Notes: generated from the letters alone by a model not told the origin. DNA of 64,000 nucleotides from Bacillus thuringiensis (GCF_022095615.2 NZ_CP155562.1:13353-77352), one strand, 5' to 3'. Counted from the stretch's first letter, positions 33,808-43,587 are shown. Made by a program: numbers and translations.

Positions 33808-36357
33808 ATGAAATCAAAATTATTAGTATTTATTTTCGTTATTTTGTTATGTATTCCTAATTGTGCATATGCAAGGAATAGTGATATTCCTTTTTATGAT
33901 GGAAAGAATGAAACCTTGATACGGAGCAAGGGTTTGCAAATGCCTGGTAATTATTTAAGACCAGGAAAATTTTTACCACCTAATGCACCACCTGATATTT
34001 ATTATACAGCTGACCTTCATTACCCAGCTCTTTACAACGGTAGCTTTGATTGGGGAAACCAAAGAGCGAACTTGGTACAGAGCGTTGATTATAGTGAACC
34101 TTTTGTTAATGTAGCGAACGATGGATATATAGGAAGTGGTATCCCACTAGGTAATAGAATGATTACAGAAGTAGAAAGGGTAAACTCCCAAGTGATTTCA
34201 CAAAAGTATCGGGGGAATCCAGATTTTGTTTTAAAGTATATATTACCTTATGAAGTGACAAGTGTTGCGTTTCCAAAGTCGTATGGTAAATTCTATTGGA
34301 TTAGGGATATGGCTTATCTTTCAGGTGGTATGGCAGGTGCAGGGCTACAAAAGGATATTAACAAATTTAATATCTTTATTGTACGTACTAGTTTTCCGGA
34401 TATAAAAAAATTCCAAGCATCTGACGGTCCTAAAAGTAATACAGTAGATTTTCATGTTGAAGGTTTTGAATATGTAACCAAAAATAAAGGATATACAGAT
34501 AATAATATGGGGTCAGAAACTATAAATCCTTATGCGGAAATGGCTGGGGAGCGAAATAGAGTAAAATGGGTTCTGAAAATATATAAAGATGGTTCTGAAA
34601 TTGATACTAAAGAAGGATATATTCGTTCTAATCCTAAGAAAGATTCAGAGAAGCCGGAAGAGGGCGATGCTGGATATTTTGGAGGGAAAGGATCAAGTAG
34701 CCCTATACGATGGCAGCCAACGACTTGTGGGAAGTTTGAAGCGAAATTACAAGTCTATGACGCTGTACAAAGACCAGCAAAGGAAAAGAAAACTTCCTTT
34801 ACTATTTCGGGAAATGGTTGTGACAAAGAGAAACCACCAACTCCAGGTGGTGAAGGTGATGAAGATACATTTAAGTACAAAATGGATTTTTCAGTAGATC
34901 GTATTGAGGGTGAAACTGTTGAATCTGGTGATAATGTAAAAACACCGGTTAAGGTTTCAAGAGCTGATTTTTCAGAAGAGCGAAAAAAATACCGAGAAGA
35001 ATTAGATCGAAAAATCCAGGATCAAGAGCGAGAACTTTCTAAATTAGAGGACAGAAAACAAGACGCGAGGGAAGAATTGAATTTTTGTCGATATGATAGA
35101 ATTTGTACAATAGATGAAGAAGGAAATCAACATTGTGTTCCCCGTGATTGTTCATCGTATGAATATAATCTTGATAGAATATTAACGATGATTAGTACAG
35201 AAACAAAAAAATTAAATAAAGAGAAGAATAAAAGGGATAGATTAGATAAATTGGAGAGTGAATATAAAAACACCACTCCAAATGTTGTTCTCAGGTTCCA
35301 AGATAATATAGTAGGACAACAGAAGGTCAACTTATCCGAAGGACAATCTAAAGTTTTATATTATGATTGGAAAGTACCAAGTTCGGGACAAATTGAGGCT
35401 GAGATCAATCCTAAGCCGCGAAAATATGATAATAGTAAAGATGTATTAAAAACAAACTTTAATAATAATAAATTGGATACCCCAATTAATGTTGCTTCAC
35501 ATGAAACCTCTACTTGTTCACAGCCTAATTCTACAGCTACAGTAACAGCTGTTGTGCGTACAATTAATAACGCAGGAGATAGGGACACATTATATGAACG
35601 CTTAACAGGTAGTATTGTGAATATATCAAAGCCTAAAATAAGGGCAGGATATGGATTTAGTTATGAAGTGAAAACAACCTACACAAATGAAGATTCATCA
35701 AGTCATGCTACGGGTGTGAAGAGTACAACATCTTTCCTTCCTACAATGGTTCAACATCAACAGTATTCAAAAACTGAGGATGGATACAAAGTACCAATGG
35801 ATGAAACACTAGGAGGATATAATCAAGTTTGGTCATTACCTCATACTTACGTTGAAAAATTTTCAGGAAATGTATTTAATGATAACTATAAAAAGCATCC
35901 TAAATACAATCCTAATGAAACTATTTTAGATGGCGGGAGAAAGTGGTATACCGAATTTACACAAGCAGATGGAACGTATTCATTTAAAGCAATGGCTTAT
36001 GGTGCGGGTGTTAATAAGTTAAATCTTTGTCTTACGGGAAAAATTGAAGTGGAAGGTTCAGGGATTGGTGATAAAAAAGGAAATGATGATTTTATTAAAC
36101 GCTCTGTAAATCCACAGAATCCATTCCCAGGGCAAGTAGGATGGAACTGGAAAAATAAAGAACCTATGTTAACTAGTTTATCGGACTGGTGGAATACATG
36201 GGAATATCCAAATCCAAAAGATATACCAACAGGGTATCATATGGAGAGTTATAAAATTACTCCAGAAATGTATAAGCAAATTAAAGAATATAACAAGACG
36301 CATGGTTCAGACGTCAATCTGAATAGTGATTTCCTAACGAGATTTAATTTTAAATAA
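33808..36357 (+). CDS. Large exported protein of the pilus locus, unknown family
   Basis: 849 aa. AGGAGGAAG before ATG. Signal peptide MKSKLLVFIFVILLCIPNCAYA. Beta-rich N-terminal half; a Pro/Gly hinge (PPTPGGEGDED) near 345; a coiled coil near 395-425 (LDRKIQDQERELSKLEDRKQDAREEL), broken by a Cys-rich loop (CRYDRICTIDEEGNQHCVPRDC), then more beta-rich sequence. No C-terminal anchor or LPXTG. It is the only very large secreted product in the cluster, so a pilus-associated adhesin or surface organiser is a reasonable guess, but no domain was recognised. Confidence 0.7.
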   Translation: MKSKLLVFIFVILLCIPNCAYARNSDIPFYDGKNETLIRSKGLQMPGNYLRPGKFLPPNAPPDIYYTADLHYPALYNGSFDWGNQRANLVQSVDYSEPFVNVANDGYIGSGIPLGNRMITEVERVNSQVISQKYRGNPDFVLKYILPYEVTSVAFPKSYGKFYWIRDMAYLSGGMAGAGLQKDINKFNIFIVRTSFPDIKKFQASDGPKSNTVDFHVEGFEYVTKNKGYTDNNMGSETINPYAEMAGERNRVKWVLKIYKDGSEIDTKEGYIRSNPKKDSEKPEEGDAGYFGGKGSSSPIRWQPTTCGKFEAKLQVYDAVQRPAKEKKTSFTISGNGCDKEKPPTPGGEGDEDTFKYKMDFSVDRIEGETVESGDNVKTPVKVSRADFSEERKKYREELDRKIQDQERELSKLEDRKQDAREELNFCRYDRICTIDEEGNQHCVPRDCSSYEYNLDRILTMISTETKKLNKEKNKRDRLDKLESEYKNTTPNVVLRFQDNIVGQQKVNLSEGQSKVLYYDWKVPSSGQIEAEINPKPRKYDNSKDVLKTNFNNNKLDTPINVASHETSTCSQPNSTATVTAVVRTINNAGDRDTLYERLTGSIVNISKPKIRAGYGFSYEVKTTYTNEDSSSHATGVKSTTSFLPTMVQHQQYSKTEDGYKVPMDETLGGYNQVWSLPHTYVEKFSGNVFNDNYKKHPKYNPNETILDGGRKWYTEFTQADGTYSFKAMAYGAGVNKLNLCLTGKIEVEGSGIGDKKGNDDFIKRSVNPQNPFPGQVGWNWKNKEPMLTSLSDWWNTWEYPNPKDIPTGYHMESYKITPEMYKQIKEYNKTHGSDVNLNSDFLTRFNFK

Positions 36358-36360
36358 TAA

Positions 36361-36408
36361 GAAAGCCTGTTTTGAAAGTGCAATTAGCTTTTAGAACAGG
36401 TTTTTTGT
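36361..36408 (+). terminator. Terminator after the large exported protein gene
   Basis: Imperfect stem AAGCCTGTTTT / AGAACAGGTTT with a T-run after it. It overlaps the upstream part of the next open frame, which supports a later start for that gene. Confidence 0.65.
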
Positions 36409-36443
36409 ATACGAAAAAATATGTTGGTGAGGTGTACAAATCA

Positions 36444-36866
36444 ATGCAACCACCAAAATTTGTTGTAATAATGCTGGTGTTGATCGGGATTATGTTGTTT
36501 ACAGCAAGTACCGGTTTTATGTTTGCAGCGGATACAAATGAAGATAATAGCTTACATCAAGCAACAGCTACAGCCATGTCAAAAGGAATTAATATGGGGC
36601 AATTAAGAGTTGATGAAGAAATAACCATTAATGAGAAAGTCGTTAAAGAAACCCTGATTAGAGAATATGTTAATCAGTCAAATTTCCATGATGGTGAAAA
36701 ACGATTAAATATTTATGCCATTAACTCTCAACCAGCAATGATTGGAGTCGAATCATACAACACTTTTGCTATACCTATTAAGAAATATTTAAAAGAACCG
36801 GATGATCAAACGACAGTTAGACAGTTCGAAAATATGATTTTTGAAGCGAAGAAAGTAACGAAATAG
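36444..36866 (+). CDS. Single-pass membrane/exported protein of the pilus locus
   Basis: 140 aa from ATG at 36444 after GGTGAGGTG (longer frame overlaps a terminator). N-terminal hydrophobic helix (FVVIMLVLIGIMLFTASTGFMFAAD), then a soluble domain (INMGQLRVDEEITINEKVVKETLIREYV). Size and layout resemble minor pseudopilins of Tad or T4SS loci (DUF-type), but no clear prepilin cleavage motif. It precedes the CpaB-like gene by a few bases and is probably co-transcribed. Confidence 0.6.
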   Translation: MQPPKFVVIMLVLIGIMLFTASTGFMFAADTNEDNSLHQATATAMSKGINMGQLRVDEEITINEKVVKETLIREYVNQSNFHDGEKRLNIYAINSQPAMIGVESYNTFAIPIKKYLKEPDDQTTVRQFENMIFEAKKVTK

Positions 36867-36878
36867 GAGTTGAAGAAA

Positions 36879-37673
36879 TTGGTGAAAAAGCTTCCGAAAA
36901 AAACCGTGAGTGTATTAATTGCTGTAGGCTTAGTAGCGACAATTGCAGGATATGAAAATTACAAAATTAATAGTGCGATAAATCCTACTAAGGTTTATTA
37001 CAGTAAAGTTGATATTCCACCAAGAACAAAAATTACAAAGGATATGTTACAAGAGAGGGTCATTCCTGGTGATGCAATTGCCCCTAATGCTATTACAAAT
37101 GTAAAAGATTTAGAAGGTAAGTATACAGTGAACGGATTTGGAGTTTCAAAGAACTCTTTATTGTACAAGGACAAAGTAGTTCCAAAGGATGAATTGCCGG
37201 ATGCAGCCATACTAAATTTGAAGAAAAGTGAAGTAGCTTTTCCGTTGTTGGTAGATATTGAAACGTCATCTGGTAATAGTATTATCCCGGATTCTTATGT
37301 AGACCTGTATTTTAAAGGTAAGGTGAAGAATGAGTCGGACCATACTGAAAAGCCTATATTTGGGCGTGTTGCAAAACATGTTAGGGTAACTTCAGTAAAA
37401 GATAGTAATGCTACAAATGTATTTGATCCCAAAAGTGTAGAAGTTGATGGGTCATACAAAGACAATTTAAATAATGAGGCGAAGAATCGTCCGTTAGCTA
37501 AAATTTATACTTTCGCAGTTTCAGATGAAGAAAATCAATTGTTAAATAAGGGAGCCTTAATTGGTGAAATTATTCCTGTTGCTTCTGGTGAATCTTATAA
37601 TGCCAATGTTGAAAGAACGAATGACGATTTGATTACAAAGTGGATTCAGGATCAGTCATATAAATTAAAGTAA
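36879..37673 (+). CDS. cpaB: CpaB/RcpC-like SAF-domain pilus assembly protein
   Basis: About 264 aa from TTG (or GTG three bases later) after AGGAG. One N-terminal membrane helix (KKTVSVLIAVGLVATIAGYENY), then SAF domain: VDIPPRTKITKDMLQERVIPGDAIAPNAITNVKDLEGKYTVNGFGVSKNSLLYKDKVV, as in Flp pilus assembly protein CpaB/RcpC. C-terminal domain FAVSDEENQLLNKGALIGEIIPVASG fits RcpC too. It would act outside the membrane in the Tad pilus machine. Next to TadZ- and TadA-like genes. Confidence 0.8.
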   Translation: MVKKLPKKTVSVLIAVGLVATIAGYENYKINSAINPTKVYYSKVDIPPRTKITKDMLQERVIPGDAIAPNAITNVKDLEGKYTVNGFGVSKNSLLYKDKVVPKDELPDAAILNLKKSEVAFPLLVDIETSSGNSIIPDSYVDLYFKGKVKNESDHTEKPIFGRVAKHVRVTSVKDSNATNVFDPKSVEVDGSYKDNLNNEAKNRPLAKIYTFAVSDEENQLLNKGALIGEIIPVASGESYNANVERTNDDLITKWIQDQSYKLK

Positions 37674-37689
37674 GAAAGGAGTTTGTATA

Positions 37690-38505
37690 ATGGGAAAAAT
37701 TATAGGTATATATGGTGTGCAAAGGGGATTAGGCACAACAACAATCGGTCAATCATTAGCAAAAGTTATAGGTGAATCTAATTCAAAGGTACTGTATTTA
37801 GAATTAGATTATTTAAATGCTACATTTGCACATAAAACATCAATATCTAATCCAGAAAGAAATATGGAATTGTTTATGGAAAAGGCCATTCTAGAAGGAA
37901 GATTTGATATTCAAAAGTATATCTTGAAAAAAAATGAGGTTAGAGAGGGAAAGAGATTTTCCTGGTTTCCGAGTAATATGGAATTATTGACTTTCAGCAA
38001 TGATTTTGCGGAAGAGAGCTTTCCTCGTTTCAAAACAAATGTAGAAACTTTAGTAGAGAAGTTCAGTAATGATTTTATTAGTAAATTAAAGGCACTAGAT
38101 TATGATTATGTAATACTTCAGTTGCCTAATCAAATAGAAAATGTTTTTGGATTACCTATGTTAAGTAAATGTGATAGTGTAGTCAGTATTTTAACAGGAA
38201 ATCCAATTGTTTTATCAAGATACAAGAACATAACAAATGTTTTTGAAAAGGCAAACTTGCAACACAAAGAGTGGGTACATGTATTTAATCTATGTAGCAA
38301 TAAAATTGATGAAGAGGACTACAAAATGTTAGTTGATTTTGAGGTAACAGCTTGTATTCCTTATGATCCAGAAAGAGCGGAAATAGAGTTTTCACTACAG
38401 TTGGGATCAGAAACAATAGATGAATATATGAAAAATATTGCTAGGAAATTAGGGTGCTTTATCAGAAATGAACAAAATGGATTCCGACTTTTCAAAAGTA
38501 AATAG
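37690..38505 (+). CDS. tadZ: TadZ/CpaE-like MinD-superfamily protein with altered Walker A
   Basis: 271 aa, AAGGAG 9 bases upstream. N-terminus IIGIYGVQRGLGTTTIGQSLAKVI matches the deviant Walker A region of the ParA/MinD superfamily, but the signature lysine is replaced (RGLGTTT for KGGxGKT). Switch-like YDYVILQLPNQIENVF. TadZ/CpaE proteins position Tad pili at the cell pole. No receiver domain is present. Loss of Lys suggests weak or no ATPase activity. Confidence 0.75.
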   Translation: MGKIIGIYGVQRGLGTTTIGQSLAKVIGESNSKVLYLELDYLNATFAHKTSISNPERNMELFMEKAILEGRFDIQKYILKKNEVREGKRFSWFPSNMELLTFSNDFAEESFPRFKTNVETLVEKFSNDFISKLKALDYDYVILQLPNQIENVFGLPMLSKCDSVVSILTGNPIVLSRYKNITNVFEKANLQHKEWVHVFNLCSNKIDEEDYKMLVDFEVTACIPYDPERAEIEFSLQLGSETIDEYMKNIARKLGCFIRNEQNGFRLFKSK

Positions 38506-38534
38506 AATTGAATGATCTAGGGGTGGTGAAATTT

Positions 38535-39992
38535 ATGGAAAATGTGATTTCTTTAGAAGATTTAGGTTACATACCTTTAATGCCAGAAAGGATTAATATA
38601 GAAACGTTTATTTATATCATCAAATCTGGAGGACACACATCTACAACTACTAATAAAGAGATACCTCAAGATTTAATTGATACTGTAAAGAAATATTTAT
38701 TAGATGAACATAAAGAATTAATTCAAGAATCCTTTGGTGATGAAGTCAAAAAGAAAGCACTATGGGGTGTTGTTTCACAGTTCATTACATCACAGCCTAA
38801 TATAGAAGGATTTACATTAGAACAACTTGCTAAAGGAATTGTAGACGCCGTAGCGGGTCTTGATGTGTTAGAAGCTTTTGCTGAACAAGACACTGTTACA
38901 GATATTATTTGCAATAACTGGGACGAGATTTGGATAAAGGATTTAGAGAAAGGGGATTATCTTTCAAATGTAACCTTTAAAAGTAAAGAAGCGTATCTAG
39001 CGTTATGTAATAAATTTGTAAACGCATCTGGTCAAACTTGGACACATAGTAAGCCGAAATGTGATGCCTATTTTCCAAATATGAGAATTAACTTAGTGGG
39101 CTTTGATATTTCGAAATATGGTGTTTCGTTAGCGATTCGAATATTTGGTAAGACTTTAAGAATCAATGATGAAATCATAGTTGAAGAAGGTCTTGCAAGT
39201 AAAGAGATGCTTCCACTCTTTACAGCGATGATGAGATCGCGTTCAAGAATCCTTATATCTGGAGAAACAGGTACTGGAAAAACGGAATTTATGAAATATC
39301 TCTTGGGTAAAAAAGTAAAAACCGATAAAACATTGGTATTACAAGACGTTGATGAAATGAATTTGAAACAAATTTATTCAAAGGAATGGAATTTAAGTAC
39401 TTGGTTAACCAGGGAAAGAGAAGATTCTTCTACCTCCGTTACTTATGAAGATTTATTATCTGGTGTAGTCAGACAAACTATAAAAATTATATGTATTAAC
39501 GAGTTAAGAGGGAGAGAAGCTTGGGGGGCAAAGAAAATAGCAGAAACAGGTCATGGGATTCTTACAAGTTTACACTCTCCAAGCGCAGCTGATAGTGTTG
39601 AACGCTATTCTAGTATGTGTTTAGAAGCTGTGAATATATCCAAGGAATATTTACAGCAAAGTATTGCTTTGAATTTTGATTACGGTATGCACTTTGAATT
39701 AATGTTAGACGGAAAACGAAGACTAACCGAAATTGTGGAGTATATCGGCTATGAAAATGGAAAACTAATTTATACACCTCTATATTTATTTAATGTTAAA
39801 GAAATTAAAGAATTCCAGGATGAACATGATCAAACGAAATTTATAATCAATGGTTCCCATGAAAGGGTAGGGAAATTGAGTGGTCGTATGATTAAAGAGC
39901 TGAAATTTAAAGGGATTAAAACGTCTGAACTTGAGGTTACAAAAGAACTTCCTGTAGTGAAAGAGGGGGAGAAATTAATTGGGATTTCTTAA
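38535..39992 (+). CDS. tadA: TadA/CpaF secretion ATPase (VirB11 superfamily)
   Basis: 485 aa from ATG at 38535 after GGGGTGG; a TTG 27 bases upstream is less likely. N-terminal helical domain, then Walker A ILISGETGTGKTEFMKYL (about residue 240), Asp box LVLQDVDEMNL, Walker B-like IKIICINELRGREAW, His box TGHGILTSLHSPSAADSVERY. It powers pilus extension (and possibly retraction) with TadB/TadC. Overlaps tadB by 14 bases. Confidence 0.9.
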   Translation: MENVISLEDLGYIPLMPERINIETFIYIIKSGGHTSTTTNKEIPQDLIDTVKKYLLDEHKELIQESFGDEVKKKALWGVVSQFITSQPNIEGFTLEQLAKGIVDAVAGLDVLEAFAEQDTVTDIICNNWDEIWIKDLEKGDYLSNVTFKSKEAYLALCNKFVNASGQTWTHSKPKCDAYFPNMRINLVGFDISKYGVSLAIRIFGKTLRINDEIIVEEGLASKEMLPLFTAMMRSRSRILISGETGTGKTEFMKYLLGKKVKTDKTLVLQDVDEMNLKQIYSKEWNLSTWLTREREDSSTSVTYEDLLSGVVRQTIKIICINELRGREAWGAKKIAETGHGILTSLHSPSAADSVERYSSMCLEAVNISKEYLQQSIALNFDYGMHFELMLDGKRRLTEIVEYIGYENGKLIYTPLYLFNVKEIKEFQDEHDQTKFIINGSHERVGKLSGRMIKELKFKGIKTSELEVTKELPVVKEGEKLIGIS

Positions 39993-40926
39993 TTATCTTC
40001 CATATTTTTTGATGGTAGTTGCTATATTCTTTGTAGTTAATTTGGGAATCAATTTAATTCAAAGAAGAAAAAAAGGCAAGTTAATTGTTACGAATGAAAA
40101 AGATGATAGTAAGATAGTGAAATTTTTAAAGGGAAAAGGATTGTATAAATGGATCAGTCCTAACTATATTCTGAGGGAAAGTAAAGATTTTAATTGGAAT
40201 TTATCCTTCAGGGATTATCAAATCATACTAATTATAGGGACTCTAGTTGGAGCTGTTGCATTGTATGGTTTTTTTATGTCATTAAGTACAACAATATTCG
40301 GGGTATTATTAGGAGTATCTCTTCCGCCAATCATTGGCTTTTATAAGCGTAAGAAATACGAAGAATATGTGGAAAATCAGTTGATGGTTTATTTAGAAGC
40401 TGTAGCAAATGCAGTTTCTACACATGAAAGTATGACACTAGCTTTTAAGAGTGTTTTGCCGTTACTACAATCTCCTATAAAAGATGATGTAGAAAGATGC
40501 TTAATCTTATACACGGAAGATGGAAAGAGTATTAGAGATGCCTTTCATTCATTCGTACAGAAATATAATTATAAAGATATTAAGCTCTTTCATGATATGT
40601 TAGACCTTATTTCAAAAACAGGTAAAGATACGGATGACATACTTTTAAATATTGCACATGAATTTCAAGATAAAAAAATATACCGTGCAAAATTAAAATC
40701 AGGTATGCAACCGCAAAGGAAAACATTCAAGCAAACGGCTATCATGCTTGCTTCATTACCGGTTGCAGCCTTGGCGATCAATGCCGATGATTACGTTGTA
40801 TTTGCAAGGACGTTACAAGGAAGGTTCATTCTTTTAGCAATAATTGTAGTATGCATATTTAGTGCATTTAAGATAGAGAAACATTCTTTCTACGATCCTA
40901 CAGAAGATATTACAAAAATAAAATAA
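39979..40926 (+). CDS. tadB: TadB-like inner-membrane platform protein (T2SSF fold)
   Basis: 315 aa, TTG start following GAGGGGGAG inside the end of tadA. Hydrophobic N-terminus (YLPYFLMVVAIFFVVNLGINLI), two helices (LIIGTLVGAVALYGFFM; FGVLLGVSLPPIIGF), a cytoplasmic T2SSF helix bundle (LMVYLEAVANAVSTHESMTLAFKSVLPLL... GKDTDDILLNIAHEF), and C-terminal helices. Translationally coupled to TadA by overlap. Confidence 0.88.
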   Translation: MGFLNYLPYFLMVVAIFFVVNLGINLIQRRKKGKLIVTNEKDDSKIVKFLKGKGLYKWISPNYILRESKDFNWNLSFRDYQIILIIGTLVGAVALYGFFMSLSTTIFGVLLGVSLPPIIGFYKRKKYEEYVENQLMVYLEAVANAVSTHESMTLAFKSVLPLLQSPIKDDVERCLILYTEDGKSIRDAFHSFVQKYNYKDIKLFHDMLDLISKTGKDTDDILLNIAHEFQDKKIYRAKLKSGMQPQRKTFKQTAIMLASLPVAALAINADDYVVFARTLQGRFILLAIIVVCIFSAFKIEKHSFYDPTEDITKIK

Positions 40927-40941
40927 TAAGAAGGTGATAGA

Positions 40942-41835
40942 GTGAATCTATATCCTTTAATTTTACTATTTATCTTAGTCTTACTCTTTGTATTAGTGGT
41001 TTACAACCTGGTACTGGAAAGACAAAAAAGTAAAAGGTTTCAAATTTATAGCATTGTAAAAAAAAGTAAGGTGGCAAATAAAAGACAACCTATTTTGTAT
41101 ACAATGCTGTACCCAATTTTAAAATTAAAGAAGAATTGGATATCACAAGAACGTGAAAAAGAATTAGAGAAAAAGCTAAAAAAAGTTAATTCGAGTCTTA
41201 CACCAATGGAGTTTATTATTAGTAAACTTACCTTCTCAATTATAAATTTTTTAGTTATAGCTAGTTTAATATTTTATGTTCCGGATTTAAAAATAGTAAT
41301 TTTCCCTTTAGCTTTGGTATTTGCTGTTATGGGATTTTATGTGAAGGAATCTAAATTAAATAGTGATGTTAAGGCGAAAAAATTAAGACTAGAGCTTGAA
41401 TTACCAGAGTATATGATTTCTTTAGCTTATATGATTGGAAAATACACAGCATATGAAGCTACTAAGAGATCAATAGAATATGCTTCAGATAATTTAAGAC
41501 CACTAGTTAAAAATCTAATTGCACAAATTGAACTTGATCCGGGGGATTTTGAACCATATCTGGAATTTGCGCGTCAATTAGATATACCAGAAGCGTATCA
41601 ATTTATGGTTTCCTTGCAACAAGCAATGGTTATGGACGAAAGTCGAAGTAGAGAAATAATTAATAATCAAATTAAGTTAATGAGAAGACTACGGGCAGAA
41701 TCCTATGAAACATTAGTTGCATCGCGGCCAGGTATGGTCTTCAAATACCTTATTTCTACATATTTGTGCATTATTGTATTTGTGATAGGCTTCAGTTTTA
41801 CATCTATTTATGAAAAGTTTGTTCATATGTTTTAA
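40942..41835 (+). CDS. tadC: TadC-like inner-membrane platform protein (T2SSF fold)
   Basis: 297 aa, GTG start with AAGAAGGTG ahead. Membrane helices at the N-terminus (LILLFILVLLFVLVVYNLVL), mid-protein (FSIINFLVIASLIFYV; LALVFAVMGFYV) and C-terminus (YLISTYLCIIVFVIGFSF), with the T2SSF core LELPEYMISLAYMIGKYTAYEATKRSIEYAS. Pairs with TadB as the platform for the TadA motor. Fifteen bases after tadB. The pilin genes downstream are now separated from it by an IS110-family insertion. Confidence 0.87.
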   Translation: MNLYPLILLFILVLLFVLVVYNLVLERQKSKRFQIYSIVKKSKVANKRQPILYTMLYPILKLKKNWISQEREKELEKKLKKVNSSLTPMEFIISKLTFSIINFLVIASLIFYVPDLKIVIFPLALVFAVMGFYVKESKLNSDVKAKKLRLELELPEYMISLAYMIGKYTAYEATKRSIEYASDNLRPLVKNLIAQIELDPGDFEPYLEFARQLDIPEAYQFMVSLQQAMVMDESRSREIINNQIKLMRRLRAESYETLVASRPGMVFKYLISTYLCIIVFVIGFSFTSIYEKFVHMF

Positions 41836-41957
41836 CTAAATCGTAAGGAAAGACCAACTATGAGAAGTCAAGGGGAGTTTTTTATATAAATAGGGGGTGT
41901 TTTTCTAAAAAAGGGCGTGCCAAATAAACCTAAGGATTTTCAAAAAAAATGAAAAGG

Positions 41958-43151
41958 TCATGTTTCTGTTGTGTGAGGTGGTACTTCATAAGGCTTATTG
42001 CTTTTAAGAATGGCATAGATAATGTAACACAGCTTTCTAGCTACCGCCCCTATACAAACATAGTAGTGCTTTCCTTGCTTTCGTTTCTTTTCATAAAAAG
42101 CTTTTAATACAGGGTCATGTTTATGCGCTGTAATAGCCGCTTGGAATAAGGCTCTACGCAAATGAGAAGAACCACGTTTGGATATAGACGTACCTGAGGC
42201 TTCAAATTGTCCAGATTGGGACACAGAGGCATCAATGCCTGCGTAAGCGACAAGTTTAGATGGTTTGTCAAAGCGGTGAATATCCCCAATTTCACTTAGT
42301 ATAGTGGCTCCTAAAATGGGCCCAACACCAGGTATTGTCATGATAGGAGTATCTAAATCAATTAAAAGTTGTGACATTTCTTCTTCACATTCTTTGATTT
42401 GATCTTCGATAAAACGAATTTGTTCCATCAACATTTTTAGTTGGAAGGAAAAAGCGTCTTTACAGAAGGTAACACCAAACGAATTAGAGGCTAATTCCAT
42501 TAGCTTGTTGGCTGTTTTCTTCCCCAGTCGATTACGACTGGTTTGCTCAATTATTTGTGTTAAATCATCAATAGATATCTGTTCATAGTCACTAGGAGAG
42601 GCATATTCAAGTAAGATTTGCGAAGAAGTTTTACCAAAAACATCCGAAAAGATGCTTTGGTACTCTGGGAAAGTCTGATCTAATACGACAAGAGCTTTTC
42701 GTTTTAAATCACTCATATTACTTACAAGCGCATTACGAAAGCGGCTCATTTGTTTTAGAGCGAACATTTTCTCGTCCACAAGTGGGGTTTCAACAAAACG
42801 GCCGAATCGAATGATATCGGCAATCATAGTGGCATCAATGGCGTCTGTTTTTCGCTTTCTAATTTCTGTTCCTTTTCGCCAAGCATTGGTTTGAATTGGA
42901 TTTAATACAACGACTGAGAAGCCATGATCAAGTAGAAAAGAATAAACGGCTAACCAATAATGTCCTGTTGCCTCCATTCCAATCAGTATTTCTGTAGGAG
43001 ACTCAATATATTGGTACATCCAATTTAACAGTGCTTGTCCGCCTTCTTTATGATTCTGAAAGGGAAATGGCTTAGTAATAGGTTTTCCAGTTTGGTCGAT
43101 AATGGACGCATAATGTTTATGTTTAGCGATATCAATACCTAAATAGAACAT
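41958..43151 (-). CDS. tnp: IS110-family DEDD transposase, different subtype
   Basis: 397 aa. DEDD residues: FYLGIDIAKHKHYAS (Asp), ILIGMEATGHYW (Glu), KTDAIDATMIADIIRFG (Asp, Asp). C-terminal domain with MTIPGVGPILGATILSEIG and SGTSISKRGSSHLRRALF (catalytic Ser). Intact, so the element may be mobile. It faces against the pilus operon. Confidence 0.93.
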   Translation of the reverse strand: MFYLGIDIAKHKHYASIIDQTGKPITKPFPFQNHKEGGQALLNWMYQYIESPTEILIGMEATGHYWLAVYSFLLDHGFSVVVLNPIQTNAWRKGTEIRKRKTDAIDATMIADIIRFGRFVETPLVDEKMFALKQMSRFRNALVSNMSDLKRKALVVLDQTFPEYQSIFSDVFGKTSSQILLEYASPSDYEQISIDDLTQIIEQTSRNRLGKKTANKLMELASNSFGVTFCKDAFSFQLKMLMEQIRFIEDQIKECEEEMSQLLIDLDTPIMTIPGVGPILGATILSEIGDIHRFDKPSKLVAYAGIDASVSQSGQFEASGTSISKRGSSHLRRALFQAAITAHKHDPVLKAFYEKKRKQGKHYYVCIGAVARKLCYIIYAILKSNKPYEVPPHTTET

Positions 43152-43440
43152 AGCTTACACCCCTATTTTAATCAGTGTTAGATAGTGTTGTCCTCCTCTG
43201 AACTAATAAGCGCTACTACCTCGTAAGAGATACGAAGAATGACCAATGGTCATCAACATCCAACTCATTCGTAAACTACTTATTAGACAGAGGTACCATT
43301 CTTTCAACCGAATACAAAGATTCAAGGAGGTGGTCGGCAACACTCTATCTACAAATATAAGTATCTCATATAACTAGATACTCACGGGTTTATAGGTAAA
43401 TCCCTTTCCTAAAAAACCTAACTTTATCATACGAGGAGGT
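43152..43440 (-). ncRNA. Candidate bridge-RNA leader of the second IS110 type
   Basis: Non-coding stretch upstream of the transposase with several inverted repeats, for example ATGACCAATGGTCAT and TAAGCGCTACTACCTCGTAAG. By family analogy it would hold the bridge RNA. Only one copy is present, so conservation could not be tested. Confidence 0.4.
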
Positions 43441-43587
43441 GGATTTCATGTATTACAAGTCACCTCTGGACAGGCTTTTCTTCAAATCAATATTTCTTGC
43501 AATATCTTAGTTGATAAAGCAAGAGATAGTTAGTTTAGTTTTTAATTAATCAAATAAATCTATTAAAAGAAGAGGAGAAATTTATTT
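43441..43587. other. Leader region of the pilin gene
   Basis: Contains a 20-codon frame MYYKSPLDRLFFKSIFLAIS at 43449-43511 with AGGAGGTG in front, possibly a leader peptide or part of the IS edge. Then AT-rich sequence to the pilin ribosome binding site. Promoters for the pilin gene would have to be here if the IS blocks read-through. Confidence 0.4.

Larger units (their letters stand above)
41890..43440 (-). mobile_element. IS110-family insertion between tadC and the pilin gene (ends approximate)
   Basis: Contains one IS110-type transposase gene on the minus strand and a conserved-looking 290-base leader to its right. No second copy in the window, so the ends could not be mapped; they lie within the intergenic sequence on each side. 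It is unrelated at protein level to the other IS110 element here except in family motifs. Confidence 0.7.
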
